A DNA stretch of 64,000 nt from Amborella trichopoda (lineage: Eukaryota > Streptophyta > Magnoliopsida > Amborellales > Amborellaceae). The stretch is from NCBI RefSeq assembly GCF_000471905.2, contig NW_006500065.1, forward strand, positions 3,607,265 through 3,671,264, given 5' to 3'. The notes beneath the pieces are model-generated. The model was given only the letters and a program-made list of their open reading frames with translations. It was not told the DNA's origin and did no database searches. Shown piece after piece: positions 1 to 11,819 of the stretch; within the stretch, counting starts at the first letter, position 1, and each line of letters opens with the position of its first letter. The position numbers and the translations under genes are program-made.

Positions 1-92
1 TACGTTACGTTTAAGTACGTTAAGTTACTAACTTACGTAACTACGTACTAGTAGTAGTAGTAGTAGTAGTAGTAGTATAGTATACTACTACT

Positions 93-166
<74 letters not shown>
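1..166. repeat. Microsatellite cluster at the window edge
   Basis: Bases 1-48 are a mixture of TACGT and TTACTAAC-like words with short dyads. They are followed by nine TAG units (49-75), a pure run of about 32 CT units (95-158) and four GT units (159-166). Nothing in it looks coding. It is a plain simple-sequence block, and the long pure CT run should be variable in length. Confidence 0.95.
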
Positions 167-2138
167 AGAGTCAGGCTAGATCAGGATCAGCCAGTGATCG
201 ATCAGGAGTTAGTCGGCCGATTTTTTTAAAATCGACAGATCTTTTAAAAATTATTTCCATGACATTCCAAAAACCTTGATAGAAAATGAAAAAAAATAAA
301 ATAAAAAAAATAAAGAGAGAAGAACCAAGCACATACAAGATGATGCTGGTGTAGTGTTTCATTGAACATAAGGCAACCAAAATATTTGCATGCACTTAAA
401 GAACAAAATGTCTCATTTCCATTATTACAGATATAACTATATCATCCACTTTAAAAAACATAATTTTAAAAAAAATCGAGATAAAGATCATGCAATATTG
501 TCATGCACTTATCAAAAAGAAGAATCAATTTCATCAAAAAAATAATTTTATCAAAAAGAATAATTTTATTCAGCAAAATAGAAAAACACTTCCCATATTC
601 ATAAAAAAAACATAATTTTATTAAAAAATCATAATTCTATTGAAAATAATTTTATTAAGCAAATAGAAAGACACAAAAACATAATTTTATTTAATAAAAT
701 ATGTTTTTTCAAAAAATCAATTTTTCCCCTAAAATTGAGCAACATTTCGATCAAGAAAAGTTTGGATAATCGAACAAATCAATATACATGCATTGTAAAG
801 GTTTTGATCATATTTCAAACACACCAAATGTCATCAAAACATATTTGGTATTTTTAATTTAATTGAAAAAATGGTCGAATATTCAAATCTATGAAATTTT
901 CATGATATGATACAACCAAAAAATTCATGTAAAAATATTTAATCAATCATAAATAAACATACCTATTTTATTTCAGAGATTAAGCCTTGATGATCAAAAT
1001 ACACAACTCAATTTGATAGAAAAGACCAATAACTTGATCAAAAAACTGTGTTTTTGGATCGAAACAGGTTCTTTGTGCAACAACATTTCAAGCCGAAATC
1101 AACCCATAATCTTTGGTTTTTGAATAAATTGAAACATGAATCTGATAAATACTTCAACTATCAAACCCACCAAATTTCTTCAAGAACCATAAGGTATTGA
1201 AGAAATTATCTAAAGAATGGCGAAAATTTCAAAAACCCAAAAAATCTGGCATTTTGATCCAAGAAACTCTTCTTTTTTCGATGTTTCAATCAAAATTTCT
1301 CGTTTTATAGATTCTAAATAGTGATTTACGGCAATAAATAAATAAAAGTGAAAATTTGGACTCAAGAATTCCTACTACAAATAACAGCCCTGATTTCAAA
1401 ATAACGGCCGTAACAGGTAAATTACCGTTATTTTGTAAAATTCTCTGTTATATCTTCTAATTGGTCCGGTTAGCATAAAACCGGCCGGTTCAACCTCTAT
1501 TGGCCAGTTTTGGTCCGAAAAGTTTTGGGTTCCGATCTAACCGAATGGTTTTTTTAACACTAGTTGCAGTTGTGCTTCGAAGGGCTTCGGTTTGATATCA
1601 TTTTTGTGCATGATCAGAGGATAGATGACACCGAATTTTGAGGTTAAAGGAGGCACAATTTCTGATCATCTGAATCCCACATTCCGACGACCTCCCAAAT
1701 TTGGAACACGCTCAAACGAAGACCAAAATAGATGAATTTTATCACAAAACTACCGTGATAGTATCCTTTTCAATTTGTCATCAAAATAAAGTCTCGAAAC
1801 ATCACGGATCTTGCTGAATCGGTGGTCAAAGAATTAAAAGTTTGTGGACTTGGCTAATTTTTGGATTCTTCCTTAAAACTCTATTTGAAGACGATTAATG
1901 GGTATCAAAACATGCGTAATAATGCAAGCAATGATTTTACGACGTTTGATCACCCGAATTGCCGCAAGAAACATTCGAAAAAGCTCTCAAGCCCTAGCAC
2001 AAGGCCTCTCATGGAGGGATGGCTAAGCCATTTCATAAAAAGTACTTAGGGGTATTTTTGTCAATAGTTCAAAAAAAAGGGATTATTATTCTATTTCATT
2101 AAATGTCTAATTTCTACCAATTCTAGTTGTTTTTTTTG
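167..2138. other. AT-rich non-coding stretch, no gene seen
   Basis: The stretch is very AT-rich and has many short A-runs and ATAATTTTAT words (about 420-720). Every reading frame is short and shows no domain. From about 1320 the base composition becomes less extreme and small dyads appear (1397-1435, 1479-1490). Because a TATA box follows at 2163, part of it may be the U3 of an unclassified LTR, but I found no terminal boundary. Confidence 0.6.
1397..1435. repeat. Perfect 11-bp inverted repeat
   Basis: CAAAATAACGG at 1397-1407 is the exact reverse complement of CCGTTATTTTG at 1425-1435, with a 17-base loop. A separate perfect 12-bp palindrome, AACCGGCCGGTT, lies at 1479-1490. Both are seen directly in the sequence. 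No function is known; they could be protein sites or chance dyads in LTR-like DNA. Confidence 0.85.
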
Positions 2139-2162
2139 CATCCATCCATGTTTAGGGGATGC

Positions 2163-2171
2163 TCTATATAG
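2163..2171 (+). promoter_or_regulatory. TATA box of an LTR-like promoter
   Basis: TCTATATAG stands upstream of a CT-rich leader that begins near 2220. This layout (AT-rich upstream DNA, TATA, CT-rich leader, minisatellite) matches the promoter-to-U5 layout of the giant LTRs elsewhere in the window. I could not find paired LTR ends, so the element is unassigned. Confidence 0.4.
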
Positions 2172-2290
2172 CAAAGTGAAGTCATTTGTAAATAAGTTTT
2201 GTAAATCAATTGAAAGAGCTTGAGAAATCTCCCTCATCTTCTCTTTATTCTCTATTTATCTCTCTTTGCACACTCTCTCTCTCTCCTAAA

Positions 2291-2700
2291 TTCACGGACC
2301 TACACCTAGGGCAGGTCCGTCTTCCTTTATTTCCCCTTGCTCTCGCACTCTCTCCCTCGTAAAGCCACGAACCCACACCCTAGGTGGGTCCGTTATCTCT
2401 CCCTATCTTTTACTCTCTTGCTCTCTCTCTCACAGACCAAGTCATAGACCCGCGCCATAGGTGGGTCCGTCCCTCCTGTCTCTCTCTTACTCTCTCACTC
2501 TCTCTCTCATAGATCAAGCCATGAACTCGTGCCATAGGCGGGTCCGTCTCCCTCTCTCTACCATTCTACTCTCTCTCACCCTCACTCTTCCCCTCCAAGC
2601 TATAGACCCGCACCACAAGTGGGTTCAACCTCTCTTGATCTTCCCTCTCTCATCACCTCTCTCTTACCCTCGCTAGCCATGGACCCGCGCCATAGGTGAG
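2291..2700 (+). repeat. Six-unit hairpin minisatellite in CT-rich DNA
   Basis: Six units related to GACCCGCGCCATAGGTGGGTC lie near 2291, 2361, 2441, 2519, 2599 and 2675, spaced about 76-80 bp and separated by CT-rich filler. Each core is a dyad (GACCC/GGGTC, in some units extended to ACGGACC/GGTCCGT). The units have diverged, but most keep the pairing arms. Reading frames across it are low-complexity and not credible genes. Confidence 0.8.
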
Positions 2701-2874
2701 TCTATCCTCTTCTCTTCATCACTCTAATTCTCTTCTCTCTCATTCTTTTACACCACTCTCTCTAACTCCCATCATCGCATCCATCCTTATCTACTATCTC
2801 TCTCATCTAGTTTATCTTTCTATCACCTCTCAGTCATCCACTCTCATTCTTCACTCATTTCTTCTGTCACCCTT

Positions 2875-3150
2875 GATCACTTGAGTCGGTGTCCTCTTGA
2901 GATAGCTTCGTAGGGTTCTAACTCTTGGACTGTTGCTCTAACCATCAGTTCACATAATGTTTTGGGTAGTAAGAGATTCAGATTCTCTTGCTTTCGATCA
3001 CTCAAGTTGGGGTCCTCTTAAGACAGTTTTCTAAGAGTTTTTTGAACTACTACCGAGTTATATAATGTTTGAGCTGTGAGAGATTTTTATCTCTTTAACT
3101 CTCTTCTCTTCTCTCATTAGATCACTTTTAGGAGGTTCTTTGGGTTAGTG
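2875..3150 (+). repeat. Diverged tandem repeat, about 121-bp period
   Basis: Related units start with GATCAC or GATCAC-like words at 2875, 2996 and 3120; each continues with a GGTCCTCTTRAGA-like stretch and ends in a GAGATT-rich part. The third unit is partial. The array directly follows the hairpin minisatellite and probably belongs to the same LTR-like sequence. Confidence 0.6.
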
Positions 3151-3672
3151 ACATAGTCACGGGCTAAGACCCGTGACTCCACTTCCTGAACCCTCAGGGT
3201 ACTGAGGCATTGAGCCTGGTACTTTCTCTTGTCTCCGGTAACTCCTTTTAGAAGAGGTTACGCCGAGAGGTTGCCCAATTCTTAGATCATATCTTCACTT
3301 CTTATATCTCTTATTCTTCTTCTTCTTCTTCTTTTATATCTCTAAATTAAGCTCTCATCAACCCACTCTTATTGTTCTCTTTCTTCTCTTCTTATCTATC
3401 TTTCTTATCACTCTAGCCTTAAAATTAGAACCACAATCCCATACATGCATTAAGAGAAGGTTACCATAAGTGGATTCCACCAGCTGTCTTTTTGTGAGAG
3501 TCCAAGTGAGATATTGATTTTTGAGGGGTCCAAATTCAAGTCGTGCTACTAGACAGCCGGAGGGCTTTTGTAGTTGATTTAAGAGGGCTACGGCCCAGAT
3601 GCATCCAACGAACTCAATCGCGGTAAGGTAAGTGTTAGAGTCCACCTCTTTATCGCTTCAAAATCCTCTCAT
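3151..3672. other. Non-coding stretch, no gene seen
   Basis: CT-rich sequence with a TTC-rich run near 3310-3340, then mixed-composition sequence. A 95-residue minus-strand frame (3358-3645) shows no motif that I recognise and sits in simple-sequence DNA, so it is not called as a gene. No LTR end or primer site could be defined here. Confidence 0.5.
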
Positions 3673-3976
3673 TGTTGGAATACCTATCCGCACGTGGCAT
3701 GTGAGTGCACACTCGCACGTGGGTCAAGCGGTTATCCAAGAAGGGGAGCCCGGGTTCTCGAGGAGCCCAAGAGATGGTAAATCCAGACCCAACCAGACAC
3801 ATTTTCATATATATTTGCCCGAGACTCTAACTAGCAATTGATGCATTCATAGCTTAAGTCAAAGGTTCAACCATTGACTCATATTGCTTAAGTCATAGGT
3901 CCAACCTTGGACTCTTTCCAAGATATATATGAGACGCTCAAATCACCAGACGTCACAAGCTTTTGCAATTCTAACA
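3673..3976 (+). mobile_element. Probable Ty1/copia solo LTR (about 304 bp)
   Basis: The segment starts TGTTGGAAT and ends ATTCTAACA, inverted termini typical of Ty1/copia LTRs. It is flanked by the near-identical 5-mers CTCAT (3668-3672) and CACAT (3977-3981), as expected for an old target-site duplication. Inside are two copies of a GCTTAAGTC...CCAACC motif (about 3852 and 3888). No internal region is attached, so it would be a solo LTR. The plus strand is chosen arbitrarily because the ends are symmetrical. Confidence 0.5.
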
Positions 3977-4016
3977 CACATGCAATGGCCAGGGCTCTTT
4001 TTTTGGGTGTGTTTAT

Positions 4017-4760
4017 AGTCACATATGGGCTAAGTGTATTCTAACCGATGCTTGATAGAGGTATTAATGAAAGTGTGAGTTTTATAATAAACGATGGATA
4101 AATTGTCTTAACGAACACGTCATAAAACATATATAAGTTCGACAAACTTAGCCTTAAGATATATCTTGGATGATAAACATGTTCTTAGTCACCATGTAAG
4201 ACTAAGTGTGTTTTAACCAACGCTTGATAGATTGAAGATGTCAAATATATAACAAAGCTTATAACGCATGCTGGATAATTGTCTTAAAGACGGTTGATAA
4301 GATACGAGCATGGTTCTTGATAATGCCGGCTCAGATATGCCCCATGATATGAAGCTATGAGAGATATGATATGCTCATCGTACAGAGGCCCCAATATGGC
4401 TTCTGAGTCTTGACTTGTTAGTCAACCCCTATATGTCTTGACTTACGACTTTTAAAAGTTATGATACTAATAGCTCGTCTGTTAAGCATGTTCAAGTTTA
4501 AATTACGGTAGCAATAGAAGATATGAAAGCCATCTCATTATGATATAAATTCTAGGATACATATACTGTTAAGGCCCCAATATACCTATCCATGTGATAT
4601 GTGGAGGAACCTAGTGCGGTTTAACATACATATTTTCCTGAATCTATTATCATTTATACATGTTCATCATAACTTACGATCTATGATAAGATGTCATAAA
4701 GAAGTTTCAATTTGAGATAGAGCTCTGGAATATATATACTCCCATGACACGTGCCTCTCC
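4017..4760. repeat. Decayed tandem repeat pairs, about 171-bp spacing
   Basis: Two similar blocks start at 4017 and 4187 (AGTCAC..., with TAAGTGT, CTTGATAGA and AATTGTCTTAA in the same order). A second, weaker pair starts at 4487 and 4659 (CATGTTCA... to ATATACT). Spacings are 170 and 172 bp. The spacing resembles that of plant satellite monomers, but the units are few and very diverged. Confidence 0.4.
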
Positions 4761-5302
4761 ACTAGATATTAGAGATGCGATATAATTTTTTAACCCGTCA
4801 ATTAAAGATATGGGGTTTTAACAGATGGAGCATCAGAGAAAACTCCCCATATATCGAATATTGGGGTAAATCCTTGAAGATATACATTTTGGAGCCTGAT
4901 ATGCCTTAAAGTCCATGAATGATATAACTTGGGTAATATTTGGACCTGGCTTAACCCATGTCTGTATCCACCGTCAATAAAGATATGCCTTAACTGACAC
5001 CCCAAAACTTGTTGTTTTGAGAATATGCCAAGACTCTCAAGAACCCATGTCTAAAGCATTATAATCCTCACCTTGAAGTTTCATACCAATCGGATGTGGC
5101 TTAACCCATCATCCTCATACCCTGCAGTTAGAATTATAAACATTTTATGCTCCATGCGTTACAATCAGGTTGACACTCGATCACGAAAATTGGGATTTCT
5201 CTCTCGATATGAGGAATTTTCTCATGGGACCATAACCATTGGATACGTGAGTCAATACTTTATCACTTTTAAAAGGTGCAACATTGATTGATTTATACAT
5301 TG

Positions 5303-5660
5303 GAAGTGGTTGCATCTGCAATCTACTGGTTATGTTGACATAGTTTCCAATAAAAACATAATAACTTGGGTGGACCATATCTCTCTCAGCTTAGGTCCAT
5401 TTGAGGTGACACTTGGACCATTATGTTCATCTCTGAGTCCTTTCTCATCTCTTTAAATTTCATGTTCAAAGGATTTGTCATTAAGAAGTGGTTGCATCTG
5501 CAATCTACTAGTAATATATTGGTTCTACTGATGTAATTTTTAGGAGAAAGATCTCTCTTATCTACGATCCATTTAAAGTGAGACTTGGACCATTGTTTTC
5601 GTCTCTAATTCTCTTTCATCCTTCCAGATTTCATGATCAATGGATCTACTACTTATTAGT
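5303..5660. repeat. Tandem duplication, about 182-bp unit
   Basis: Both units begin GAAGTGGTTGCATCTGCAAT (5303 and 5485) and share, in order, a TCTCTC...GGTCCATTT segment, a GACTTGGACCATT-like segment and a CATGATCAA-like end. The two copies have diverged by many substitutions and small length differences. No coding potential is apparent. Confidence 0.75.
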
Positions 5661-6137
5661 GGTTCAAGAAATACGAAGCAATATCGGGACTATGCTGCAT
5701 AAGATTAACTAATGCTCTGATAAAGAATAACAAAATCTTTGATATTTTTCACATGTTTCCCTTGTTGGATTTTGGATCTATGGTTTCGAAATTAAATATT
5801 ATGAAGTTAAGCATTGACTAAAATATGCGATTATCATATAAGACACATGTGCATGCATTCAAACTCCTTCAAATTACATGATTATCATCATGAAGATTAG
5901 AGCGTGAAAATAAGTACACAAGTCAGTGAGTGCATGAAGACTGAAGGTTTGTGATTATCAATTGATGTTGATCATTATCCATTGATGAAGATCTATATCA
6001 ACCTCCTTCCTTGATGTAGAGAAGATTTCGATTCTTTTGAATTGAGAGGATTGAATCAGCAGGATTGTATGTTAGAGAGAAAGAAATAGAGAGTGACTAA
6101 ATGTACAGTGCATTAAGAGTCAGTCCCATATATCACT
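5661..6137. other. Flank of the first giant LTR, no gene seen
   Basis: AT-rich to mixed sequence with a short repeated GATTATCA/GATGAAGAT word cluster (about 5880-6000) and a purine-rich end. It directly abuts the U5 end of the minus-strand LTR at 6138. No coding domain is recognised. Confidence 0.5.
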
Positions 6138-6560
6138 TGGTTAGGTGCCTCAATCTCACCCTCAGGTTGGTATGACCTGGTGGCATGGTTTCGGGTTCGA
6201 GATGGACCCGAGATCTAAGACTTCTTTCGTGTGAACTGTGTGAGGAAAACAGGGGCAGGGATACCAACCGGTGAGAAATGAATTAAGGTGGAGGCAAGAC
6301 TTACCTCACTTGGGTCTGTGACGCACTCGGGCTAACTCGTGTGGCCGCCCTCTTAGATCACGTTGAAATGCCCTTGACCTATGGCCTGGTTCATAATCGT
6401 CTCGTTTGGCCTCATTTCTTCCTTCCTAGAAACACACACACACATTTGAGTACGGACAAGTGGGTCTGAGGACCCCACCTTGTCATAGGGTGAGCACACA
6501 TGTGTGTGTACTCAAAAGAGGATGAAAGAATAAGGTCTGTATCAATTCAACAGCCTCATG
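6138..6560 (-). other. Conserved U5 end of the giant LTR
   Basis: On the minus strand the last 400 bases match the U5 ends at 27550-27928 and 42440-42815: a GT-run ending in TTTCTAG before GAAGG (near 6426), an AACGAGA/GATCTAAGAGGGCG segment, a CACCGGTTGGTA-like segment, and the terminal GAGGCACCTAACCA. The match to two other copies fixes the element's edge at 6138. Confidence 0.75.
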
Positions 6561-6639
6561 ACGTCTCCTTAACAAGGGAGTCTTAATATGCATTTTACAA
6601 TAGCGAGAGAGATAAGAGTGGTGAAAAAGAAAGACAAAA

Positions 6640-6860
6640 TTTGACAGGGTGACAAGACTGACACAGTGGTAAGACTGGCACGTCGACTAGTCTAGCGCAG
6701 CAGGTAGACGGGCATGGTAACTAGATCGGCATGACAGCTAAACTGCTCAACGACACGACAAATGCAGTGGCTGGTCTGGTGTAGTGGATAATCTGACATG
6801 ACAGTTAGACGAGCACGATAATTAGACCAGCACGACGGCTTAGTTGCTCGGTGACAAGAC
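6640..6860 (-). repeat. Short-period repeat of GACAAGACT/GGCACG words
   Basis: Irregular units of roughly 20-25 bp (GACAAGACTGACAC, GTAAGACTGGCACG, GTAGACGGGCATGG and so on) fill this part of the LTR. On the minus strand it matches in style the CGTGCTTAGCTAG-type segment that precedes the U5 end at 27300-27400. Confidence 0.55.
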
Positions 6861-6939
6861 TAGCACAGCAGCACAAGGCTCAGCCTGCCTTCTAATCAAA
6901 CAAATAAAGGGGAAAGAAAGGAGAGAGGAGGAGGAGGTC

Positions 6940-7900
6940 ATGCTCGGCAGTATGCACTGCCGTGTAATACAGAGGAGAAGATGAAAGAAATAAGGGTCAC
7001 ACCCAACAGTGAGTGCTGTCGTGCAAGATGAAATGGAGAGAGGAGAAAGGTCACGCACGACAAAAAACGAGAAAGAAGAGAGATTCACACTCAACAATGT
7101 TCACTATCGAGTGAGATGGAGAGAAGAGAGAGAAGAGAGAAAGTTACACTCGGTAGTGTTCACCACCGTACGAGATGGAGAGAAGAGAGAGAAAGTCATG
7201 CTCGACAGTATTCACTGCCATGCATGACAAAGAGAGGAGAGCAGAGAGAAAGTCATGCTCAACAGTGTTCACTGCTGTGCGTGTCAGAGAGAAGAGAGAG
7301 AAAGAAAAAATCATGCTCGGTAGAGCTTTATTGTCGTGCATGATAGAGAGAAGAGAGAGAAGAAAGTCATGCTCGACAGAGCTTTACTACTATGCATGAT
7401 AGAGAGAAGAGAGCAAGAGTCATGCTCGGCAGTATTCAATGTCATGCATGACAGAAAGAAGATAGAGAGAGAGTCCTAGAAGACAGAGAGAAGAGAGAGA
7501 CAGAAGGAAGAGAAAGAAGTGAGAAAGATGAAAGTCGTACTTAACAGTGTTCACTGTCGTGCATGATAAAGAGAAGAGAGAGAAAGAAGAAAGTCATGCT
7601 CGGTAGTGTTCACTGTCGTGCATGACAGAGAGAAGGGAAGAGAGAGAGTCATGTTCGATAGTGTTCATTGTCGTGTATGACAGAGAGCAGAGAGAGAAAG
7701 AAGGGAGAGAAAGAAGAGAAAGAAAGAGGAAAGAAGAAGAGAGAGAAAAGAAAGAAGAAGAGAGAAAGGAAATAATTAAAGAGATAAGAGAAAAAATCAA
7801 AGATAGAAAGGAAAGAAGAAGAAAGAGAAAGGAAAGAGAAGAGAGAGAAAAAAGAGAGAGGGAAGGTCGTGCTCAGCAGTACTCACTATCGTGCATGGTA
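6940..7900 (-). repeat. About 55-bp minisatellite with GA-rich filler
   Basis: About a dozen units combine a CATGCTCGACAGTGTTCACT core, whose half is repeated as a dyad with GTCGTGCATGAC, and a GAGAGAAGAGAG filler. Unit spacing is about 50-60 bp. It occupies the cassette position between the LTR promoter/R block and the U5 end, where the plus-strand copies have a different minisatellite. Confidence 0.8.
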
Positions 7901-8345
7901 GATGAAAGAAAGAACGAGAGAATGAAAGAGAGAGGAAGATGAGAAATAAAAGGGAGAGAAAGATGAGATGGAAAGAGCAGAGAGAAAGCAGGAAAAAATG
8001 AAGAGAGAACAGAGAGGGAGAAGAGAGGGAAAGAAGAGAGAGAAATAGGGAAAGAAACGAGAGAAGAGAGGGAAAGAAGAGAGAAGAGAGAGGAAGGAGA
8101 GAGAAAGAAGAGAGAGAAGAGAGAGGAAGAAGAGAGAAAGAAGAGAGAAAAGAAGAGAGAAAAAGAGGAAAGAGAAATAATGGAAAGAAGAAAAGAGAAG
8201 AGAGAGAGAGAAGAGAGAAAAGAAGAGAGAGAAAGAGGGAAAGAAAAGGGAGAGAAGAGACGAAAAGAAGTGAGAAGAGAGGAACAAGAGAGAAAGATGA
8301 GAGAGAAAAAGGGAAGAGAGAAAGAGAAGATAGAGGAGGAGAGAG
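7690..8345. repeat. GA/AAAG-rich simple-sequence tract
   Basis: Almost pure purine sequence of GAGAGAAAGAAGAG words. Frames through it give Glu/Arg/Lys-only or Ser/Leu/Phe-only proteins and are not genes. Confidence 0.95.
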
Positions 8346-8472
8346 AAAGTTACCTAAAGGTACCCATCAAAATTCTCTCTTCTCTCTCTTTCCATGCCGT
8401 GACCCAAAACTCAAGAAACGATGGAATTTTTTATTGATCCATTAAGGGTCCATTACATGTAGATCCATGCTT

Positions 8473-8482
8473 GTTTATATAG
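8473..8482 (-). promoter_or_regulatory. LTR promoter TATA box (copy 1)
   Basis: The minus strand reads CTATATAAAC, identical to the second TATA box of the plus-strand LTRs (25929, 40905). It is followed about 60 bases later by CAATAAAAAATTC, which contains an AATAAA signal. The position between the conserved body and the simple-sequence tract is the same in all copies. Confidence 0.7.
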
Positions 8483-11400
8483 AAGTGGGACCCAAACATG
8501 GTTGGATGATCAAAACTTAATCTAATTGATGAAAATTAATAATTAAATAAATTAAATAAAATTAAAAAATAAGGGCAAAATGATGATTTTGCCCCTATAT
8601 CAACAATTTGTGAAAATCCAAATAGTTCCCTATAATGGCAATGCAATCTTCAAGATCTTCCCTGATCTATTCGGGATCCTTCTAGTCTTCATCCAGCCAA
8701 AAGATCATTCTTTTCTTGATCGGCTTGTAAATGTGATCGTTTTGATACTCATTGTTTGCGAGTCATGGATCGCACTCTCGACTCATGATCATGACACGAT
8801 AAAAACATGAGAAAACGTGCAATATTAGATTTAATATTCAACACATTTCTCAATGTTTTCGTATGTTCCTTCATCATAGCGTGTTGAGCATGTCGCCACG
8901 ATCGTTGTGCTAAAAATATGGCTCGATTTGATGCCCAAACGACCGTTTTCCAAATTAGGAAACTTTGACCGAAGTTTGGATTTCGATGGCCGAATCTACA
9001 ACAACTTCAGACTCTTCATGTGTCAAATCTGACAATCCATCACGTGTGAGGATCGGCTCAGATGAAGCCTCCGACCTCCTGCTCGTAATGGGTTTGGTTT
9101 GAGGTTGATCCAACATGCGAGCGTCGTGATGTGGACATTTCATCGAAGAGATGTATTGCCAAAAATTTCATGCTACTTTTGGAAGTTTTCTAGTGAACTT
9201 CTCTCTTTGATTTCTCTCGGCTCGGGCCGTGTTATCATGCGTGTCACATATCAATTCGATCGGATTGACGAGACGAACGTGCCCAAAATTTAGGCACGAT
9301 CCGACCTAGGATGAGGAAGATACGGCCATAGAAATTTTTCCCCAGATACTGAGAACCACAGTTTCCATTATTGGAAATGGAAACTGGTTGGTTCACCGAG
9401 GGTGCACCATAATAGTGTACGACCTACCCATTTTGGGTAATGTGGTCATAACTTGCTCCAAAAGCATCTAAATGCACCGAAAATTGATACCTAGGGGTTT
9501 TCGACTATTCTAAATCCAATGATGATGGTCTGGAGACCATTTGAAGCTCTGATAATGGTCTTATATTTTAGAGTCCATTTTCAACATGATAGAGGAAAAA
9601 TTTCTCGAAATAGTTTTATCGTCTGCACTACTTAAAACTTGTCGGATTGTGACGAAACTTGGCAGGTGTTCTTAGGAGATTCTTAAGAATGATCTTAGAC
9701 CCTCTTGATCCATTTTAAGACTGTCAGAAATTTCACTTCTGGATCAAGGCTTATTGACCTACGGCTTCTGTAGTCCACAAGCATTTTGAGACCTGCAGAC
9801 CTAGGTCACAAATTGTTATCTCCTTATTCACTCTAGGGATACAAGTGATTGAAAATGACCTCAAACAGCTTGCCCCACCGAATGTTGTGCTTCGAGAGAA
9901 GCAAGAAGTACAACATTCGAAACAAAATTGTTCTTTTGACTTCAATTTTTTTCTTGGTCACCAGATCGCATGAATGTTAAAGGAATACTCATGCAAAGCT
10001 TCTTCCCATATGGGTGACTAAGGCGCCCAGATAGCTGAGGGTTTTGTTGGCTTACCCCAAACGTGGAGAAATTTAAGGGATGTGTTTAAAATCCTCACCC
10101 ATATTGGACGAATAAGATGCTTTTAAAGTTTTCACCCTCATCGAACTTATTGGAGGCATTGTTTGCTGCTACACCAGGTTTGGTTTGACAAGCAGGGTAC
10201 CTCTGTGGGCCCCATCTTGCCGAGCCCAGTCTACGATTTTTGGTGGCGCATCCTGAATGTCTGGTCCGGTCAGAGAGGGATCTTAGCGAGGCGGCCTCAG
10301 TTGGCTTCACCCTTGTTGTTGTAGGCAGCTGTTGACCTGATTTGACTGTTGCTTGCCTGTGTGGGATCTAGAGGGATGATTTTAAAGTCTACACTCCATT
10401 AGACATATGACAAAATGATTTTTCTTTTTTTTTGTCCCGATAATAGGATACTCTGCTACCGAGGATTTTTTTCTTGAAATGCTAGCTAAAGCGACTTATA
10501 GTGGCAACCGGTGCATCAACCTGCTTATTGATCAGAGCACCCTTTCGGGTATTCGCTTGGACAAGAGACGCGATGTTGTAGAGACAATTTTCACCAACCT
10601 CCTTTTTATTTGGGCTCTTTTGCCCATGACTTGACGGCCATGTCTGCCTTTATTTCCATTTTTCCTCACGGTGTCCTTTTAGGTTTTCACCGTGCTCGAT
10701 TTTTATTCACGAAACACTCTTACTCATGGCTTTGGTATAATGCCCGTCCATCATTTTTACTCATGGTGTTCCCCTTTCGGGTTTACACCATGCATGTTTT
10801 TTTTTTTTTTTGTTGGGGCGTGTTTAAGGTCATGCCTCCGAAACCTGAGCTAAGCAGTTTTACATCATGCAACCAGGATGTGCACTATAGTTTAAAGATC
10901 ATACAGCAGGATCATTGTGGAGATGGGTTACGGTCTGTGAAGGCCATAGAGTGAGTATGGTGGTGGTTTGACTCACGTAGGGGAGATGGCATGAGACCAT
11001 CTGTGAATGATGGATTGTGTTTGTATGGAAAGTGGATAACGGGTGACCCACTAGATATTGGTGAGTATGGATGATGGAATGGCTCACCATGGTTTTGTGA
11101 GCGTGGGTTCAACTCATTGGGGAATGTGGCGAGTTCATAAAGGGTAATGGAGATGGACTCGCTGGGAGTAAATGGAGATGGTGTGGACATGCATGGAGGC
11201 TTGTTTAAGGTCATGCCAACGGGACCTGAGCTAAGCAGTTTTACGTCATGCGTCCAGGATGTGCACTATAGTTTAGAGTCATACAACTGGACCGTTGTGC
11301 GAAGCAGTTTAAAGTCATGCGGCCAAGACATACACTATAACTTAAGGTCGTACAGCTAAATCGTTGTACGAAGCAGTTTAACGTCATGTGGCTAGGACAT

Positions 11401-11819
11401 GTGCTATAGTTTAGGGTCATAGAGCTGGACCGTGATAGGAGTCGTCATGTATGCAGGTCACCAAATGAGGGATGGACTCCTTGAGATAAATGAAGTGGAT
11501 CAGACTCCATGGGAAATGAGTCTGTGGATAGTGGTCTGACTCACTGGGGATGAAGTGGCCCAGACCATTTATGGACATGATGAAGGTGGCTCAGTGAGGG
11601 ATGGTAGGCGGAAGTGGACTCACTAGGGATTAGAAAGTGAGTATGACTCCTTGGGAATAAAAGATTAGGGTATGAATATGACTCCAATGGGGATGGCCAA
11701 GTAATGAGGGTCGAATCATACTGATGCGCACATGAACGGGCTCGCTTGGGAAGGTATGCATGGAGGTGCATGCAAAAGGCAAGGGAGCAGAGGAAGCAGG
11801 GTTGCGCTCTGCATTACAG

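Noticed and set aside
2461-2884. Two small Ser/Leu-rich proteins
   Set aside because: They come from CT-rich minisatellite filler and have no signal or domain beyond composition.
6130-6210. tRNA-derived SINE head (GGTTAGG, GGTTCGAGATGGACC like A and B boxes)
   Set aside because: On the minus strand the same sequence is the conserved U5 end of the giant LTR, matched at 27800-27928 and 42700-42815, and the box spacing is poor.
7622-8437. Long Glu/Arg/Lys-rich and Ser/Leu/Phe-rich reading frames
   Set aside because: They are translations of purine-only or pyrimidine-only simple sequence.
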